Shown here piece after piece: positions 17,236-26,546 of a DNA stretch of 64,000 nt. The stretch comes from Psychrobacillus sp044762655 (GTDB taxonomy: Bacteria; Bacillota; Bacilli; Bacillales_A; Planococcaceae): positions 434,001 to 498,000 of the forward strand of contig NZ_JBIWER010000003.1 of the NCBI RefSeq assembly GCF_044762655.1, read 5' to 3'. Both the position numbers and the translations under genes were made by a program. The notes under the pieces were generated by a model. The model was given only the letters and a program-made list of their open reading frames with translations, was not told the DNA's origin and did not search any database. Positions within the stretch are counted from its first letter, which is position 1. Every line of letters begins with the position of its first letter.

Positions 17236-18081
17236 CTACCTAGTTCTCTCCACTAAGTCCACTATTTCTTTTCCATCTTCGGACCATTTGATCATTCGAT
17301 AAAATGCATCGTGGTAGAAGCTGAACCAGTAGTTATGTTGAAGTGCTTGTTTAACCCATTTTTCTTTCGCAAACACAGAAGTCATCGGGTAATCATCATA
17401 TGCAAGCACCCAAAGTGGATTTTGGTGCGCATGGGTAGGCATTAAATCTGCCATATGTATTACTGTATCCTCCGCTTGCTTGAATACTACAATACTATGT
17501 CCGTCACTATGACCACCAGTATGAATCATTTGAATTCCTTCTATTACCTCGAGCGAATCTGTAAACGGTACTACTTGGCTTTCAATTGCCTCCCAATTTT
17601 CTTTCCAGTACGTATTTTTGGATCGAATATTTGGATTTCTCATCTCATGCCATTCAACATCAGATACGTATATTTTGGCATTTGGAAAAGTGGAAACAAT
17701 CTCATTGCCTTCCCATTTTGTCAGGCCACAGGCATGATCGAAATGGAGATGCGTCATCATGACTATCTGAATATCCTCTGGTAATATTCCTAATTCTACT
17801 AGATTATCTTCCACCTGGGATTGATCGGTAACTCCATAGTTTCGCAATTGCTTCTCGGTCATTTTACGATAGCCGAGACCAGATTCCATTAAAATATTTT
17901 GACCTTTATATTGGATAAGTAATGGATCTGATGGTAGTTCAATTTGGTTTTTCTCATTGACCGGATATTTCTTTTCCCATAGTGGTTTTGGAACAACCCC
18001 AAACATGGCACCCCCGTCCATAAAAGTTGTTCCTCCCTTTAACCATGTAAAGGACATTTCATGAAATTTAAACGTGTCCAT
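17236..18081 (-). CDS. ytnP: YtnP, metallo-beta-lactamase-fold lactonase
   Basis: A 281-residue MBL-fold hydrolase. B. subtilis YtnP quenches quorum signals such as gamma-butyrolactones. The zinc motif HLHFDHACG is at about residues 111-119; further ligands are in HTGGHSDGH and MADLMPTHAH. AGGGGTG precedes the ATG. It is downstream of trmB by 14 nt, so probably in one transcript, and ends at a strong terminator. Substrate is inferred from the orthologue. Confidence 0.9.
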   Translation of the reverse strand: MDTFKFHEMSFTWLKGGTTFMDGGAMFGVVPKPLWEKKYPVNEKNQIELPSDPLLIQYKGQNILMESGLGYRKMTEKQLRNYGVTDQSQVEDNLVELGILPEDIQIVMMTHLHFDHACGLTKWEGNEIVSTFPNAKIYVSDVEWHEMRNPNIRSKNTYWKENWEAIESQVVPFTDSLEVIEGIQMIHTGGHSDGHSIVVFKQAEDTVIHMADLMPTHAHQNPLWVLAYDDYPMTSVFAKEKWVKQALQHNYWFSFYHDAFYRMIKWSEDGKEIVDLVERTR

Positions 18082-18095
18082 TTCCCAGCACCCCT

Positions 18096-18737
18096 TTAGA
18101 TGTATTTTGCTTCTACTCGATAGATAGGCTGTCCTTTTGCAGAAAACTTTTCTTCATATTCCGTCATAACATTATCCTCAGGCATATTTACATGCAAGTC
18201 GAGCGAGACATCCTTGATAAGCATCCCGAAAGCAGACATACTCGTTAATGAGTATTCAAATAGACCACGATTATCTGTTTTGAAATGAATTTCAGCATGG
18301 TCTACTAAAATCGATTTATATAACTCTAAAAATACCGCATGTGTCAAACGTCTTTTAGCATGTTTAGTTTTTGGCCATGGATCTGAGAAATTTAAATACA
18401 CACGATCGACGTCATTTTTTTCAAAATACTGCGCTAAATCTGCTCCATTTACTTTCAATAATCGTAAATTTGGTAGTGGCTGCGCGGCAATTGCATTTTC
18501 CAATGCGGACACAATAACACTATCATATAATTCGATTCCGATATAATTGATGTCAGGGTTTTGTTTAGCCATTCCTGTTACAAATTGACCTTTACCTGAT
18601 CCTACCTCGATATGCAATGGATGATCATTATTAAACTCAACGTTCCATTTCCCTTTTTTTTCTTCAGGATTTGGTATTACTATTTCTGGGTGAGCATTGA
18701 TAAAATCCTCTGCCCATGGTTTATTTCTTAACCTCAT
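18096..18737 (-). CDS. trmB: tRNA (guanine-N7)-methyltransferase
   Basis: TrmB methylates G46 in the variable loop of many tRNAs, using S-adenosylmethionine. The 213-residue Rossmann-fold protein has the SAM motif EVGSGKGQF near residue 40, GIELYDSV, and the family signature NFSDPWPKTKHAKRR. A C-terminal substrate motif TEYEEKF is visible. AAAGGAG precedes the ATG. It lies between ytlR and ytnP, as in B. subtilis. Confidence 0.96.
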   Translation of the reverse strand: MRLRNKPWAEDFINAHPEIVIPNPEEKKGKWNVEFNNDHPLHIEVGSGKGQFVTGMAKQNPDINYIGIELYDSVIVSALENAIAAQPLPNLRLLKVNGADLAQYFEKNDVDRVYLNFSDPWPKTKHAKRRLTHAVFLELYKSILVDHAEIHFKTDNRGLFEYSLTSMSAFGMLIKDVSLDLHVNMPEDNVMTEYEEKFSAKGQPIYRVEAKYI

Positions 18738-18756
18738 TATTTAAACTCCTTTTTCT

Positions 18757-19674
18757 TTAACGGCTTGCTAAATTCCATGCATTTGCTACTACGGAACATG
18801 TATAAGCTGTATCTTTATCGGTTACGCCTGAAAACTCTCCGTCTACATGACCAAACACTTCATTATGAAGGACCATTTTAAAATCGGATGCTTGGAACTG
18901 TGTAACTTCTTTAAATTTAGTATGTTTTCCAAAGAATACTGTACCAAAAATAAATAATAATTTCCATCTTGATAATTTGTTAACTACCGTCAGCTCAAGT
19001 AATTGGTCATTTGCAATAGACGTTGGAGAGATTTTCATGCCACCTCCAAAAAATGGCTGATTGCAAATAACAAAAAACCATACATCATCAAATCGGATAA
19101 TTTCATTATTTGTATGTAAAGTAAAAGAAAATTTATCAAACGTAAATAATTCTTTCATTAAATATAATATGTATGCAACTTTACCAAGTCTGAATAGGTT
19201 TAGCCTACCCTTCCATGCAGAATAATTTGCTAAATAAGCAACTTTTGCATCAAAGCCAAATCCTGCATTATTAACAAATTGATATTCCCTTTCAGGAGTT
19301 CGCACAGTTCCCAAATCCATTTTTTTGTGACTGTAACTATTTGCATAAGTTTTTAAATCTTTTAACGTATGAATAACAGCAAATGTTCGGCTAAAGTCAT
19401 TTCCACTACCTGCAGGAATAAATCCGATTCGAACGTGTGCAAAACCTACTACACCAACTATAATTTCATGTATGGTACCGTCACCGCCAACTCCAACTAT
19501 TAGCAAATCGTCGAGCGAGTCTGCACAGCTTTTTGCTATTTCGGTGGCATGCTCTGTTCTTTCTGTAAAAAATACTTGATGCGGAATATCAATTGTTTCT
19601 TTCCATTTGTTCCATACTTTCTTACCTAAACCATTTCCTGCGTGCATATTTACGATAAAAACTATATTACTCAT
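18757..19674 (-). CDS. ytlR: YtlR, diacylglycerol/lipid kinase family protein
   Basis: A 305-residue protein of the DagK/sphingosine-kinase-like fold, which phosphorylates lipid hydroxyls. The nucleotide motif VGGDGTIHE is at about residues 62-70, followed by GFIPAGSGNDFSR and NNAGFGFDA. The C-terminal lobe contains HVDGE. The ATG overlaps the end of the upstream NERD-like gene by 8 nt, indicating coupling. The lipid substrate is unknown. Confidence 0.88.
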   Translation of the reverse strand: MSNIVFIVNMHAGNGLGKKVWNKWKETIDIPHQVFFTERTEHATEIAKSCADSLDDLLIVGVGGDGTIHEIIVGVVGFAHVRIGFIPAGSGNDFSRTFAVIHTLKDLKTYANSYSHKKMDLGTVRTPEREYQFVNNAGFGFDAKVAYLANYSAWKGRLNLFRLGKVAYILYLMKELFTFDKFSFTLHTNNEIIRFDDVWFFVICNQPFFGGGMKISPTSIANDQLLELTVVNKLSRWKLLFIFGTVFFGKHTKFKEVTQFQASDFKMVLHNEVFGHVDGEFSGVTDKDTAYTCSVVANAWNLASR

Positions 19675-20650
19675 CGGTTTCCTCGCTACCCAAATCCCAG
19701 CTAGATCTGGAATAAGAAGTCGTTTGAACTAAGTCCAATATTGCCTGTGCTGCTTTAAATTGCATATGCTTCATCGGGGAAGGTGAAGATTTCAAAGATA
19801 AAAACCACTCTGGAAATTTACGAGTATCGATAAAATCGGTGTTAAACGAGTTTCCTGGATAATCAATATAGCCATTTCTAGAAAGAATTACTTTTTTTAT
19901 CGGCAGCTCTATTTCTTGCTTTTGGAAAATCTGACTTAAGATAGATTCCATCCGATTGAGATTAATCGTTGGATTTAAAATTTTCTTTTCATCTTTTCCG
20001 CTTTTCTTTAGCCAGAACCGATCTCCGCTTCCTATAAAAGCATCGGAAGCTTTACCCTCAAGAGCTACGATACATACCACTTCTGTAGGCAGTATTAGTA
20101 TGATATCTAATTCAATTGGTGCTTTTTTAAGCTTCAAAATAGGATAATAAAATAAGAAATAATTATCGGGTAATTTCTGTGTTAAATCTCGCAGCATGGA
20201 GTCTCGCATATATTTTGGATCTATATAAGACTTTTCACGTAACGTGGAACTTGCCCATTTTAACTGAAAATGAAATAACTGATCTAAATACATTCTCTTT
20301 AACTCTTCTTTTGTTTGCGGATTATATACTAGTTTAGGTTCAAAATGTAAAGTAGTAGACTCTTCAGGAATCAAATCCTCATCACTCAACTCATTAGTTT
20401 GCCAGTCTAGCTCTTCCGTTGTTTCTTTTTTATGCTTTGGAAAAAGAATAGAGAAAAGCGTTTTTTTCTCGTATTCTTCCAGAACTTCCTCTTCTTTTTC
20501 GATCCAATCAGAGTTAAAAGAACCTCGTTCCCACTCTTCCTTTGTTCGATCCCACTGCTGTTTCTTTAAGCGCACAAACTGAGTGGGATATCTTTTTAGA
20601 TCTATTTGGTATCTAGAAACATAATCTTGTAATTTAACTAGTTGGGCCAT
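19667..20650 (-). CDS. NERD-like domain protein
   Basis: A 327-residue soluble protein. The N-terminal 110 residues are charged and helix-rich. The middle (about 150-240) resembles the nuclease-related NERD domain: ELDIILILPTEVVCIVALEG, then a Trp-containing strand (RFWLKK) and NLNRMESIL. The usual catalytic-type Asp-x-E-x-K pattern is weakened: LEGK replaces EVK. GGAGGGAAACCAG precedes the ATG, and the reading frame overlaps the phosphodiesterase gene upstream and ytlR downstream. Enzymatic activity is not assured. Confidence 0.65.
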   Translation of the reverse strand: MAQLVKLQDYVSRYQIDLKRYPTQFVRLKKQQWDRTKEEWERGSFNSDWIEKEEEVLEEYEKKTLFSILFPKHKKETTEELDWQTNELSDEDLIPEESTTLHFEPKLVYNPQTKEELKRMYLDQLFHFQLKWASSTLREKSYIDPKYMRDSMLRDLTQKLPDNYFLFYYPILKLKKAPIELDIILILPTEVVCIVALEGKASDAFIGSGDRFWLKKSGKDEKKILNPTINLNRMESILSQIFQKQEIELPIKKVILSRNGYIDYPGNSFNTDFIDTRKFPEWFLSLKSSPSPMKHMQFKAAQAILDLVQTTSYSRSSWDLGSEETDE

Positions 20651-21197
20651 TCTGGTTTCCCTCCCTATTTAAAAATGTACTAACTTCCTCGTAACGCGGA
20701 GATTGAGTTACATTAATCGTATAAATAGAAAAACTGTCTACGTTAAAGGACAGATCAGGTAGTTTAAAGTTAACTAAATTGACCGATTCTTTTGCTGCCC
20801 ATTTTTTAGCGATAGTAATATGGGCAGTATAGTCGTTTTTTTCCTGTACTTCTATAATATCGGCTAATCGCTCTACAATTTTTTGATGCAAAAAATGTAG
20901 AGGATTACTTTTTTCTAACGCAGTATATACAACGCGTGGAGTGACGTCACTACCAAAATGCGCCACTCCACTTGTTGTTAGTTCAAATGAACCCCATTCT
21001 AACAGATGAAAAGAATCTATTATTTGAGTTAGTGTATCGTCTACTACATGTCCCAAATAATACAAAGTTATATGAAGATCCTCTGCTACCGGTAGTATTT
21101 TATGAGTCTTTTGTAAGTTTGTTTTATCACGTTCCTGAATAATGGCGTTTGCTACCTTCATTGGAATCTTTATCGCGATAAAATAATGCTTGTTCAT
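20634..21197 (-). CDS. thpR: RNA 2',3'-cyclic phosphodiesterase, 2H family
   Basis: A 187-residue 2H phosphoesterase that opens 2',3'-cyclic phosphates at RNA ends (ThpR/LigT; B. subtilis YtlP). Both catalytic motifs are seen: HITL at residue 42 and HITI near 126. ATG 21197 overlaps the dat stop in an ATGA arrangement, and its 3' end overlaps the NERD-like gene. The family is reliably recognised; physiological substrates are not. Confidence 0.9.
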   Translation of the reverse strand: MNKHYFIAIKIPMKVANAIIQERDKTNLQKTHKILPVAEDLHITLYYLGHVVDDTLTQIIDSFHLLEWGSFELTTSGVAHFGSDVTPRVVYTALEKSNPLHFLHQKIVERLADIIEVQEKNDYTAHITIAKKWAAKESVNLVNFKLPDLSFNVDSFSIYTINVTQSPRYEEVSTFLNREGNQNGPTS

Positions 21198-22045
21198 ACT
21201 TCAACGGATGAAGGAATTCTTTTTTCAAAAGCTACTTGAAGCTTTTCTGTCCATTCTCCACGTTTACCATTACCAATTAGTTTATCGTCAATCGAAATTA
21301 CAGGCATTACTTCTGCATTTGTAGAAGACATAATCATTTCATCCATTTCCAATGCTTGCGTTTTCGTAAATGCCTCTTCCACTACTGATAGCCCTATTTC
21401 CTCACAGCAGTTTAAAATAACTTGGCGAGTAATTCCGTTAAGTATTAAATTGCTAACTGGATGAGTATACAAAACACCATCCTTAATACCGTACATATTA
21501 GAGGATGAACCTTCCGTAACCATTTCTCCACGATGTAGTACCGATTCATAGCAGTCTTTACTAATTGCTTCCTGTTTCGCAAGAACATTACCCAATAAAT
21601 TTAACGACTTGATATCACAACGAAGCCAGCGGATATCCTCTACAAAGCAAGTTTTCACTCCATTTTCTAGCTGAGAAAGAGGGCGTGATGTTTCCTTTGT
21701 ATATGCTGTTAATACAGATTCAACCGATGGAACAGGAAAATTATGTTGGCGCATGCTAGTACCGCGTGTAATTTGGAGATACACTTGACCGTCATGAAGC
21801 TCATTCATTTCAATAAGGTCGTGTAGCATTTTGTGCATAACGTCTTTAGTATAGGGAATTACTAATTGAATTTTGTCAGCACTCGCATACAATCGGTCGA
21901 TATGCTCTGTTGCAGTGAACATATTCCCGTTATATATTTTAATCACTTCATAAATTCCGTCGCCAAATTGATAACCACGATCCTCGTAACCAATTTTCAC
22001 ATCTTCTTCTTGAACAAATTGATCATTCCATAATACTTTTACCAT
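21194..22045 (-). CDS. dat: D-amino-acid transaminase
   Basis: A fold-type IV PLP enzyme that interconverts D-alanine, D-glutamate and their keto acids, supplying D-amino acids for the cell wall. The 283-residue protein has the N-terminal GYQFGDGIYEV, PLP lysine in CDIKSLNLLGNV (about K146), TEGSSSN and a C-terminal MSSTNAEVMPV. GAGGAGGAATAAG precedes the ATG, overlapping the pepV stop region. Linkage pepV-dat is common in Bacillales. Confidence 0.94.
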   Translation of the reverse strand: MVKVLWNDQFVQEEDVKIGYEDRGYQFGDGIYEVIKIYNGNMFTATEHIDRLYASADKIQLVIPYTKDVMHKMLHDLIEMNELHDGQVYLQITRGTSMRQHNFPVPSVESVLTAYTKETSRPLSQLENGVKTCFVEDIRWLRCDIKSLNLLGNVLAKQEAISKDCYESVLHRGEMVTEGSSSNMYGIKDGVLYTHPVSNLILNGITRQVILNCCEEIGLSVVEEAFTKTQALEMDEMIMSSTNAEVMPVISIDDKLIGNGKRGEWTEKLQVAFEKRIPSSVEV

Positions 22046-22047
22046 GC

Positions 22048-23454
22048 TTATTCCTCCTCGAATTTTGAGCTTCCAGCAAGTTCTACAATTGCATCTGCAT
22101 AAATAGCAGTAGCTTTAACTAAATCTTCAATATCTACATATTCATCTACTTGATGTGCTACGTCTTTTCTACCAGGGAAAAGCATACCGAATGCTACTCC
22201 TTTTTCTAAAACTCTTGCATAGGTACCTCCACCGATAGACAAAAGTTCTGCTTTTTCACCAGTATGTTTTTCGTATACTTTTTGTAAAGTTTTGATGAGT
22301 ATATCTTCTTTATCGACATAATGTGGTTTAGAGTTAGTACCCAAATCCAATGTAATACCAGTACCACTTAGTAGCTCTCTACACGCTCTTAATTGTTCAT
22401 CGAAAGGATAGTTGACAGAATAACGCATACTCACCTGTGTGCATGAACCTTGAGCAGGTGCATAATGAATGACCCCTGGATTTAATGTCGTATCCCCTGA
22501 AATTTCATCTGTAAAATTGAGTGCCAAAGAATGTCCTCTACTCTCTTCACCGAAAGAATTCACTAAAAAGTTTACAAATGCTTTGGAATGAGGCGTTAAG
22601 TTAATGTTTTGTAAAAATTTAGCTAGTACAATTCCGGCATTAACCCCATCATCTGGCTCCATGGCATGTGCAGATTTACCAAACACAAGCACTTTTACCA
22701 TCGGACCTTCTTGTGTAACTTCGCCATTAATATTATGTTCTGCCGCAAACGCTTGGAACTTTTCTTTAATCATATGTAAACCACCGAATAATACTGCAAA
22801 GGCTTCATCGGGCACCATATTTGTACGTTTACCTGCTTGGAAAAATTGTATCGTTTCCGTATCAGCTGAACCGGTTTGCGTAAAGATCAGACTAGCTATA
22901 CCTTTTTCTGCATTAATAATTGGGAAATCCGCATCTGGGGCAAATCCCATTTGGGGCATTGCTTCTTTTTCAAAATATCTAGCCATACAACGGAATCCAC
23001 TTTCTTCGTCTGTTCCAATGATGAGACGGACTTTTTTGGCAAGCTCAATTCCTGCCTCTTTTACTAGATTCATCGCCATCCAAGCTGCTATCGTTGGTCC
23101 TTTATCGTCAATTGCACCCCGACCAAACACTTTCTCATCAGCAACTACCCCTTCAAAAGGTGGATATGTCCAATTTTTACCCTCTGGCACAACATCTACG
23201 TGACATAGAATACCTAATATATCTTCGCCTTCACCCATTTCAATATGTCCAGCTACATTATCAACGTTTTTGGTTGTAAATCCTTTTTGCTCTCCTTCAT
23301 TTAACATATGGAGAAGCGCTTCTAGTGGTTTAGGACCAAAAGGCATTTCATCATTACCTGCTTTTTCATCCATCACACTTGGAATTTGTATTAACCTTTG
23401 TAACTCTTCTACTAAATCTGCTTTTTTAGATTCTGCTAATTCTAACCAGTTCAT
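22048..23454 (-). CDS. pepV: PepV, M20-family dipeptidase
   Basis: A 468-residue dinuclear zinc dipeptidase that releases amino acids, and in related species handles cell-wall dipeptides. M20 motifs are present: HVDVVPEG, GRGAIDDKGP, the catalytic TDEESG and later GGGTYAR. ATG 23454 follows GAGGAGGAAACTAAA; the longer frame begins seven codons earlier inside this site. It is 2 nt upstream of dat, so likely one operon with the D-amino acid enzyme. Confidence 0.94.
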   Translation of the reverse strand: MNWLELAESKKADLVEELQRLIQIPSVMDEKAGNDEMPFGPKPLEALLHMLNEGEQKGFTTKNVDNVAGHIEMGEGEDILGILCHVDVVPEGKNWTYPPFEGVVADEKVFGRGAIDDKGPTIAAWMAMNLVKEAGIELAKKVRLIIGTDEESGFRCMARYFEKEAMPQMGFAPDADFPIINAEKGIASLIFTQTGSADTETIQFFQAGKRTNMVPDEAFAVLFGGLHMIKEKFQAFAAEHNINGEVTQEGPMVKVLVFGKSAHAMEPDDGVNAGIVLAKFLQNINLTPHSKAFVNFLVNSFGEESRGHSLALNFTDEISGDTTLNPGVIHYAPAQGSCTQVSMRYSVNYPFDEQLRACRELLSGTGITLDLGTNSKPHYVDKEDILIKTLQKVYEKHTGEKAELLSIGGGTYARVLEKGVAFGMLFPGRKDVAHQVDEYVDIEDLVKATAIYADAIVELAGSSKFEEE

Positions 23455-23609
23455 TTTAGTTTCCTCCTCTGTCATCCTTACACTTCATTTTACACTTTTT
23501 ATCTAAAAAGACATAAATATCTGTTAGTTGTTTGATTATTTGCCCAAAAGGTTTATTTACTTACAAATCGGGAAATTAATCAATAAAAATCTACGATACT
23601 TTGGCTATT

Positions 23610-23700
23610 AGCAGCAGGAGTAGTGAAAGACTACAGGCTCGAGCTGTGCCTATAGAAAGTTTCCACATAGAGCAGAAATCAGCGTTGCTCGGATTTCCCT
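23610..23700 (-). repeat. Decayed copy of a GC-rich palindromic intergenic repeat
   Basis: Segments CAGGCTCGAGC, GTGCC, GAAAG and GAGCAGAAATCAGC occur in the order expected of the reverse orientation of the long repeat typified at 44426-44613 (GATTTCCG...). Many substitutions have accumulated. Assignment is by eye and from memory of similar repeats in related genera. Confidence 0.45.
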
Positions 23701-23811
23701 ATGTAATTTATGTTACTTTTAGCTCACCCCAAAACTAAAGAGAAATGTGAATTATTTGTAAATATCATAATCTCTATAGAAATTTCAATAGAAATTTATT
23801 ATAATGGAATT

Positions 23812-23833
23812 GTCAGAAAGAAAATATTCTGAC
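23812..23833 (+). promoter_or_regulatory. Candidate operator upstream of ytzE
   Basis: Perfect 7-bp arms GTCAGAA and TTCTGAC around an 8-nt spacer, just downstream of TATAAT at 23800-23805. This position suits autoregulation by the DeoR-type product, but no binding data exist. Confidence 0.35.
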
Positions 23834-23938
23834 TACCATCATTGTAAAGGGGCTGTAAATTGCAATTACCTAGTTGCTTTTCACCCAAGTCGTCCGCTAG
23901 TCTAGCCAAGAGATATCATGATGAAGGAGTGGTTACTT

Positions 23939-24160
23939 ATGAAACCTACTACTGATCGGATGCTTACTCGAATTAAAGACATGTATATGTTCATCCGTGA
24001 TAATGGAACTGTAACAACACAAGACTTAGTCGATGAATTTGGCATCACTCCTCGCACGATTCAACGAGATTTGAATGTGCTTGCTTTTAATGACTTAGTT
24101 ATTAGTCCGACAAGAGGCAAATGGACCACGACGAACAAACGAGTCAAATTGACATCTTAG
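23939..24160 (+). CDS. ytzE: YtzE, short DeoR-type HTH regulator
   Basis: A 73-residue protein made almost entirely of a DeoR winged helix-turn-helix (about residues 8-60; TTQDLVDEFGITPRTIQRDL). It lacks the sugar-binding domain of full DeoR regulators, as does B. subtilis YtzE. AAGGAGTGG precedes ATG 23939; the earlier ATG at 23918 has no site. It converges on rsuA across a shared terminator. Confidence 0.87.
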   Translation: MKPTTDRMLTRIKDMYMFIRDNGTVTTQDLVDEFGITPRTIQRDLNVLAFNDLVISPTRGKWTTTNKRVKLTS

Positions 24161-24174
24161 ATATTAACGATACG

Positions 24175-24217
24175 AAAAGAATGACCATGCTCAGTGATTA
24201 AGCGAGGTCATTCTTTT
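24175..24217. terminator. Bidirectional terminator ytzE/rsuA
   Basis: AAAAGAATGACC and GGTCATTCTTTT arms flank a loop; the right arm overlaps the last codons of rsuA. Confidence 0.85.
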
Positions 24218-24920
24218 GCTGTATTTGTTCTAACTCTTCTTCCGTTAGTTCTCTGTATGTGCCCTCTGAAAGGTTTTTGTCTAGCACTAGCTTCCCCATC
24301 GAAAGCCTTTTTAAATATACAACTTTTTTCCCCACTGCCTCAAACATTCTCTTCACTTGATGAAATTTACCTTCTGTAATAGATAATTCTATTTCAGAAA
24401 TAGGTCCTCTATTTAATATATTGAGTATCCCTGGCTTTGTATGATAGCCATCATCCAAAATTACCCCATGAGAAAAGGCTTCAATATCCGATTCATCAAC
24501 CACACCTTCTACTTTCGCATAATACACTTTTGGTACGTCCTTATTCGGCGAGAGCAGACGATGTGTTAATGCACCATCATTTGTCAATAGCAGCAGACCA
24601 ACTGTATCCTTATCTAATCTCCCAACTGGATATGGATCAAAATGGCGGACATCATCATCTAAGAGATCAATAACTGTTTGATCCCTAGAATCCTCTGTCG
24701 CAGAAATTACCCCAGGAGGTTTATTCATCATTAAATAGATGAACTCTTTGTATTCCACAGGCTCTCCGTATACAGTCACTTTATCTGTAATTTCATTCAC
24801 ATGCATGGAACTATCTTTGACAGCGACCTCGTTTACTTGAATAGCCTTTGATTTGACTAAAACTTTCACTTCTTTTCTTGTACCATAGCCCATATGAGCT
24901 AAAAATTTATCTAAACGCAT
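24198..24920 (-). CDS. rsuA: 16S rRNA pseudouridine(516) synthase, RsuA family
   Basis: A 240-residue enzyme with an N-terminal S4 RNA-binding domain (residues about 1-50, MRLDKFLAHMGYGTRKEVK) and a pseudouridine synthase domain with catalytic Asp103 in GRLDKDTVGLLLLTND. It corresponds to B. subtilis YtzG. ATG 24920 follows AGGTGAC; an in-frame GTG at 24929 overlaps that site. It lies 9 nt from the flippase gene upstream, so co-transcription is likely. Modification of position 516 is inferred from family. Confidence 0.9.
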   Translation of the reverse strand: MRLDKFLAHMGYGTRKEVKVLVKSKAIQVNEVAVKDSSMHVNEITDKVTVYGEPVEYKEFIYLMMNKPPGVISATEDSRDQTVIDLLDDDVRHFDPYPVGRLDKDTVGLLLLTNDGALTHRLLSPNKDVPKVYYAKVEGVVDESDIEAFSHGVILDDGYHTKPGILNILNRGPISEIELSITEGKFHQVKRMFEAVGKKVVYLKRLSMGKLVLDKNLSEGTYRELTEEELEQIQQKNDLA

Positions 24921-24929
24921 GTTCGTCAC

Positions 24930-26546
24930 CTACAAACCAAATTTTTTCGTTAATCTTGTCAGTCTCTCTCCAAATAGTTTTTGAGCAAGACCCAATCGTA
25001 ATGTAACAAACGCATAAAAAGCTGCTCCGATACACGCACAAACGATAATGACTATTAAAGCCCCTAGCTTATTATCAATTACAAATAGATTTTCCATACC
25101 TACCTTAATTACATAAACAAGTATTAACATAAGGACATTGATAATAAGGATCAAAACAATCCTTCTAATAACCATAGTCGATTTATAGTGGAGTGTCTTA
25201 CTAATAGCAAATAAGTTTAAGCCAATCGCTACTAAGTAACCACAAGCTGTAGCTAAAATGGCACCATCTGTTTCAAACGCTTTGATAAGAGGTATATTAA
25301 GCAAAAGTTTCGTCAGAATCCCTAATAAAAGATTTAAAATAATTAACTTTTGACGGTCTATCCCCTGCAAAATAGCCGTGGTAACCGGATATAATGCAAA
25401 CAAAACAGCGACTGGTGCATAATGCGCTAAAACCTCAGCACCGTCTACACTTGGTTCATAAAATAGATGATAAAACTCACCTGATAATACGGATATACCT
25501 AAAGCTGCTGGTACCGTTAAAAACAGAAGAATTTGAAATGATTGGTCTAATGATCTTCTTACTTGTATAAAATCTTTTTTAGCATAATAGCTCGTAATAT
25601 ACGGAACTAAAGCCATAGAAAAACCGGTAGCTAACATTACTGGAATCATTACAAGCTTATGAGTAGTTAAGTTCAACATACTTAAAAATATATTAGATAG
25701 CTTACCGCTAATACCAATGTCATGCATAGCACTGTTAAAAGTAATCATATCGATAAATTGAAATATCGGATTAATAACTCCAACTAAAGCAAATGGAACT
25801 GTATAGATTAATATTTCTTTATAAATATTAGTTAGGGATACATTAGATGTCGTATTTCCACTTCCGTCTAACAGATCATTAAACTCAGGCTTCAACTTTT
25901 TCCAATAATAATACAAAACGACTAATCCGGCTATAGCGCCGATAAAAGCTGCGAAAACTGCAAATGAAACTGCCATTTTTTCAGATCCATTAAACACTTT
26001 TAGAACGAGAAAAGCCCCAATAATCACAAAGAATACACGAGCAATTTGTTCAATCAATTGTGATATAGCAGTTGGTGTCATATGCTGATACCCTTGGAAG
26101 AATCCTCTTATCAAGCTCATCAAAGGTACGATAATTACAGCAAAACTCACATATTTAATAACTGTCGCAACATCTTGAACTGTTATTAAAGCCTCATCAT
26201 CTTCAATAACTAAATGTGCTATAGGTTCAGCCAATGTAAATAGAATGATAAACCCAATAGTTCCGGTAAGACTCATTAATACCATGCTAGATTTTACTAA
26301 CTTCCTACCTGTTGCATAATCTCCAAGCGTATTATATTTTGCCACAAATTTTGAGACGGCAACTGGTATACCAGATACTGCTACGGCTAGCATTATGGAG
26401 TAAGGCACGTATGCATATTGGTAAAGTCCTATATACTCTTCGCCTATTAATTGATAAAAAGGAATTATATAGAGAATCCCTAAAACTCGCGATAATAAAA
26501 GACCGACCGTTAAGATCATGGTCCCTTTCAATAAATTCGATGCCAT
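24930..26546 (-). CDS. murJ: MurJ/YtgP lipid II flippase, MOP superfamily
   Basis: A 538-residue protein with about 14 hydrophobic segments, of the polysaccharide/oligosaccharidyl-lipid exporter family. Its B. subtilis orthologue YtgP (MurJ) flips lipid II across the membrane. Typical features are the N-terminal GLLLSRVLGILYIIPFYQ, an Arg/Lys-rich cytosolic loop and GIDRQKLIILNLLLGI. No strong Shine-Dalgarno is apparent (GGATGGGTTAG), and the gene starts beside a repeat element that may have replaced its upstream region. Confidence 0.9.
   Translation of the reverse strand: MASNLLKGTMILTVGLLLSRVLGILYIIPFYQLIGEEYIGLYQYAYVPYSIMLAVAVSGIPVAVSKFVAKYNTLGDYATGRKLVKSSMVLMSLTGTIGFIILFTLAEPIAHLVIEDDEALITVQDVATVIKYVSFAVIIVPLMSLIRGFFQGYQHMTPTAISQLIEQIARVFFVIIGAFLVLKVFNGSEKMAVSFAVFAAFIGAIAGLVVLYYYWKKLKPEFNDLLDGSGNTTSNVSLTNIYKEILIYTVPFALVGVINPIFQFIDMITFNSAMHDIGISGKLSNIFLSMLNLTTHKLVMIPVMLATGFSMALVPYITSYYAKKDFIQVRRSLDQSFQILLFLTVPAALGISVLSGEFYHLFYEPSVDGAEVLAHYAPVAVLFALYPVTTAILQGIDRQKLIILNLLLGILTKLLLNIPLIKAFETDGAILATACGYLVAIGLNLFAISKTLHYKSTMVIRRIVLILIINVLMLILVYVIKVGMENLFVIDNKLGALIVIIVCACIGAAFYAFVTLRLGLAQKLFGERLTRLTKKFGL

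Larger units (their letters stand above)
23455..23938. other. Intergenic region pepV-ytzE with a decayed palindromic repeat
   Basis: No gene is supported between the divergent pepV and ytzE. Around 23610-23690 lies a degraded GC-rich repeat (separate entry). A -10-like TATAAT is at 23800-23805, followed by an inverted repeat GTCAGAA-N8-TTCTGAC at 23812-23833. Confidence 0.5.

Noticed and set aside
22604..23203. A 199-codon open frame antisense to pepV
   Set aside because: It lies wholly inside the well-supported pepV gene, has no ribosome site and its product resembles no family; it reflects codon bias of the opposite strand.
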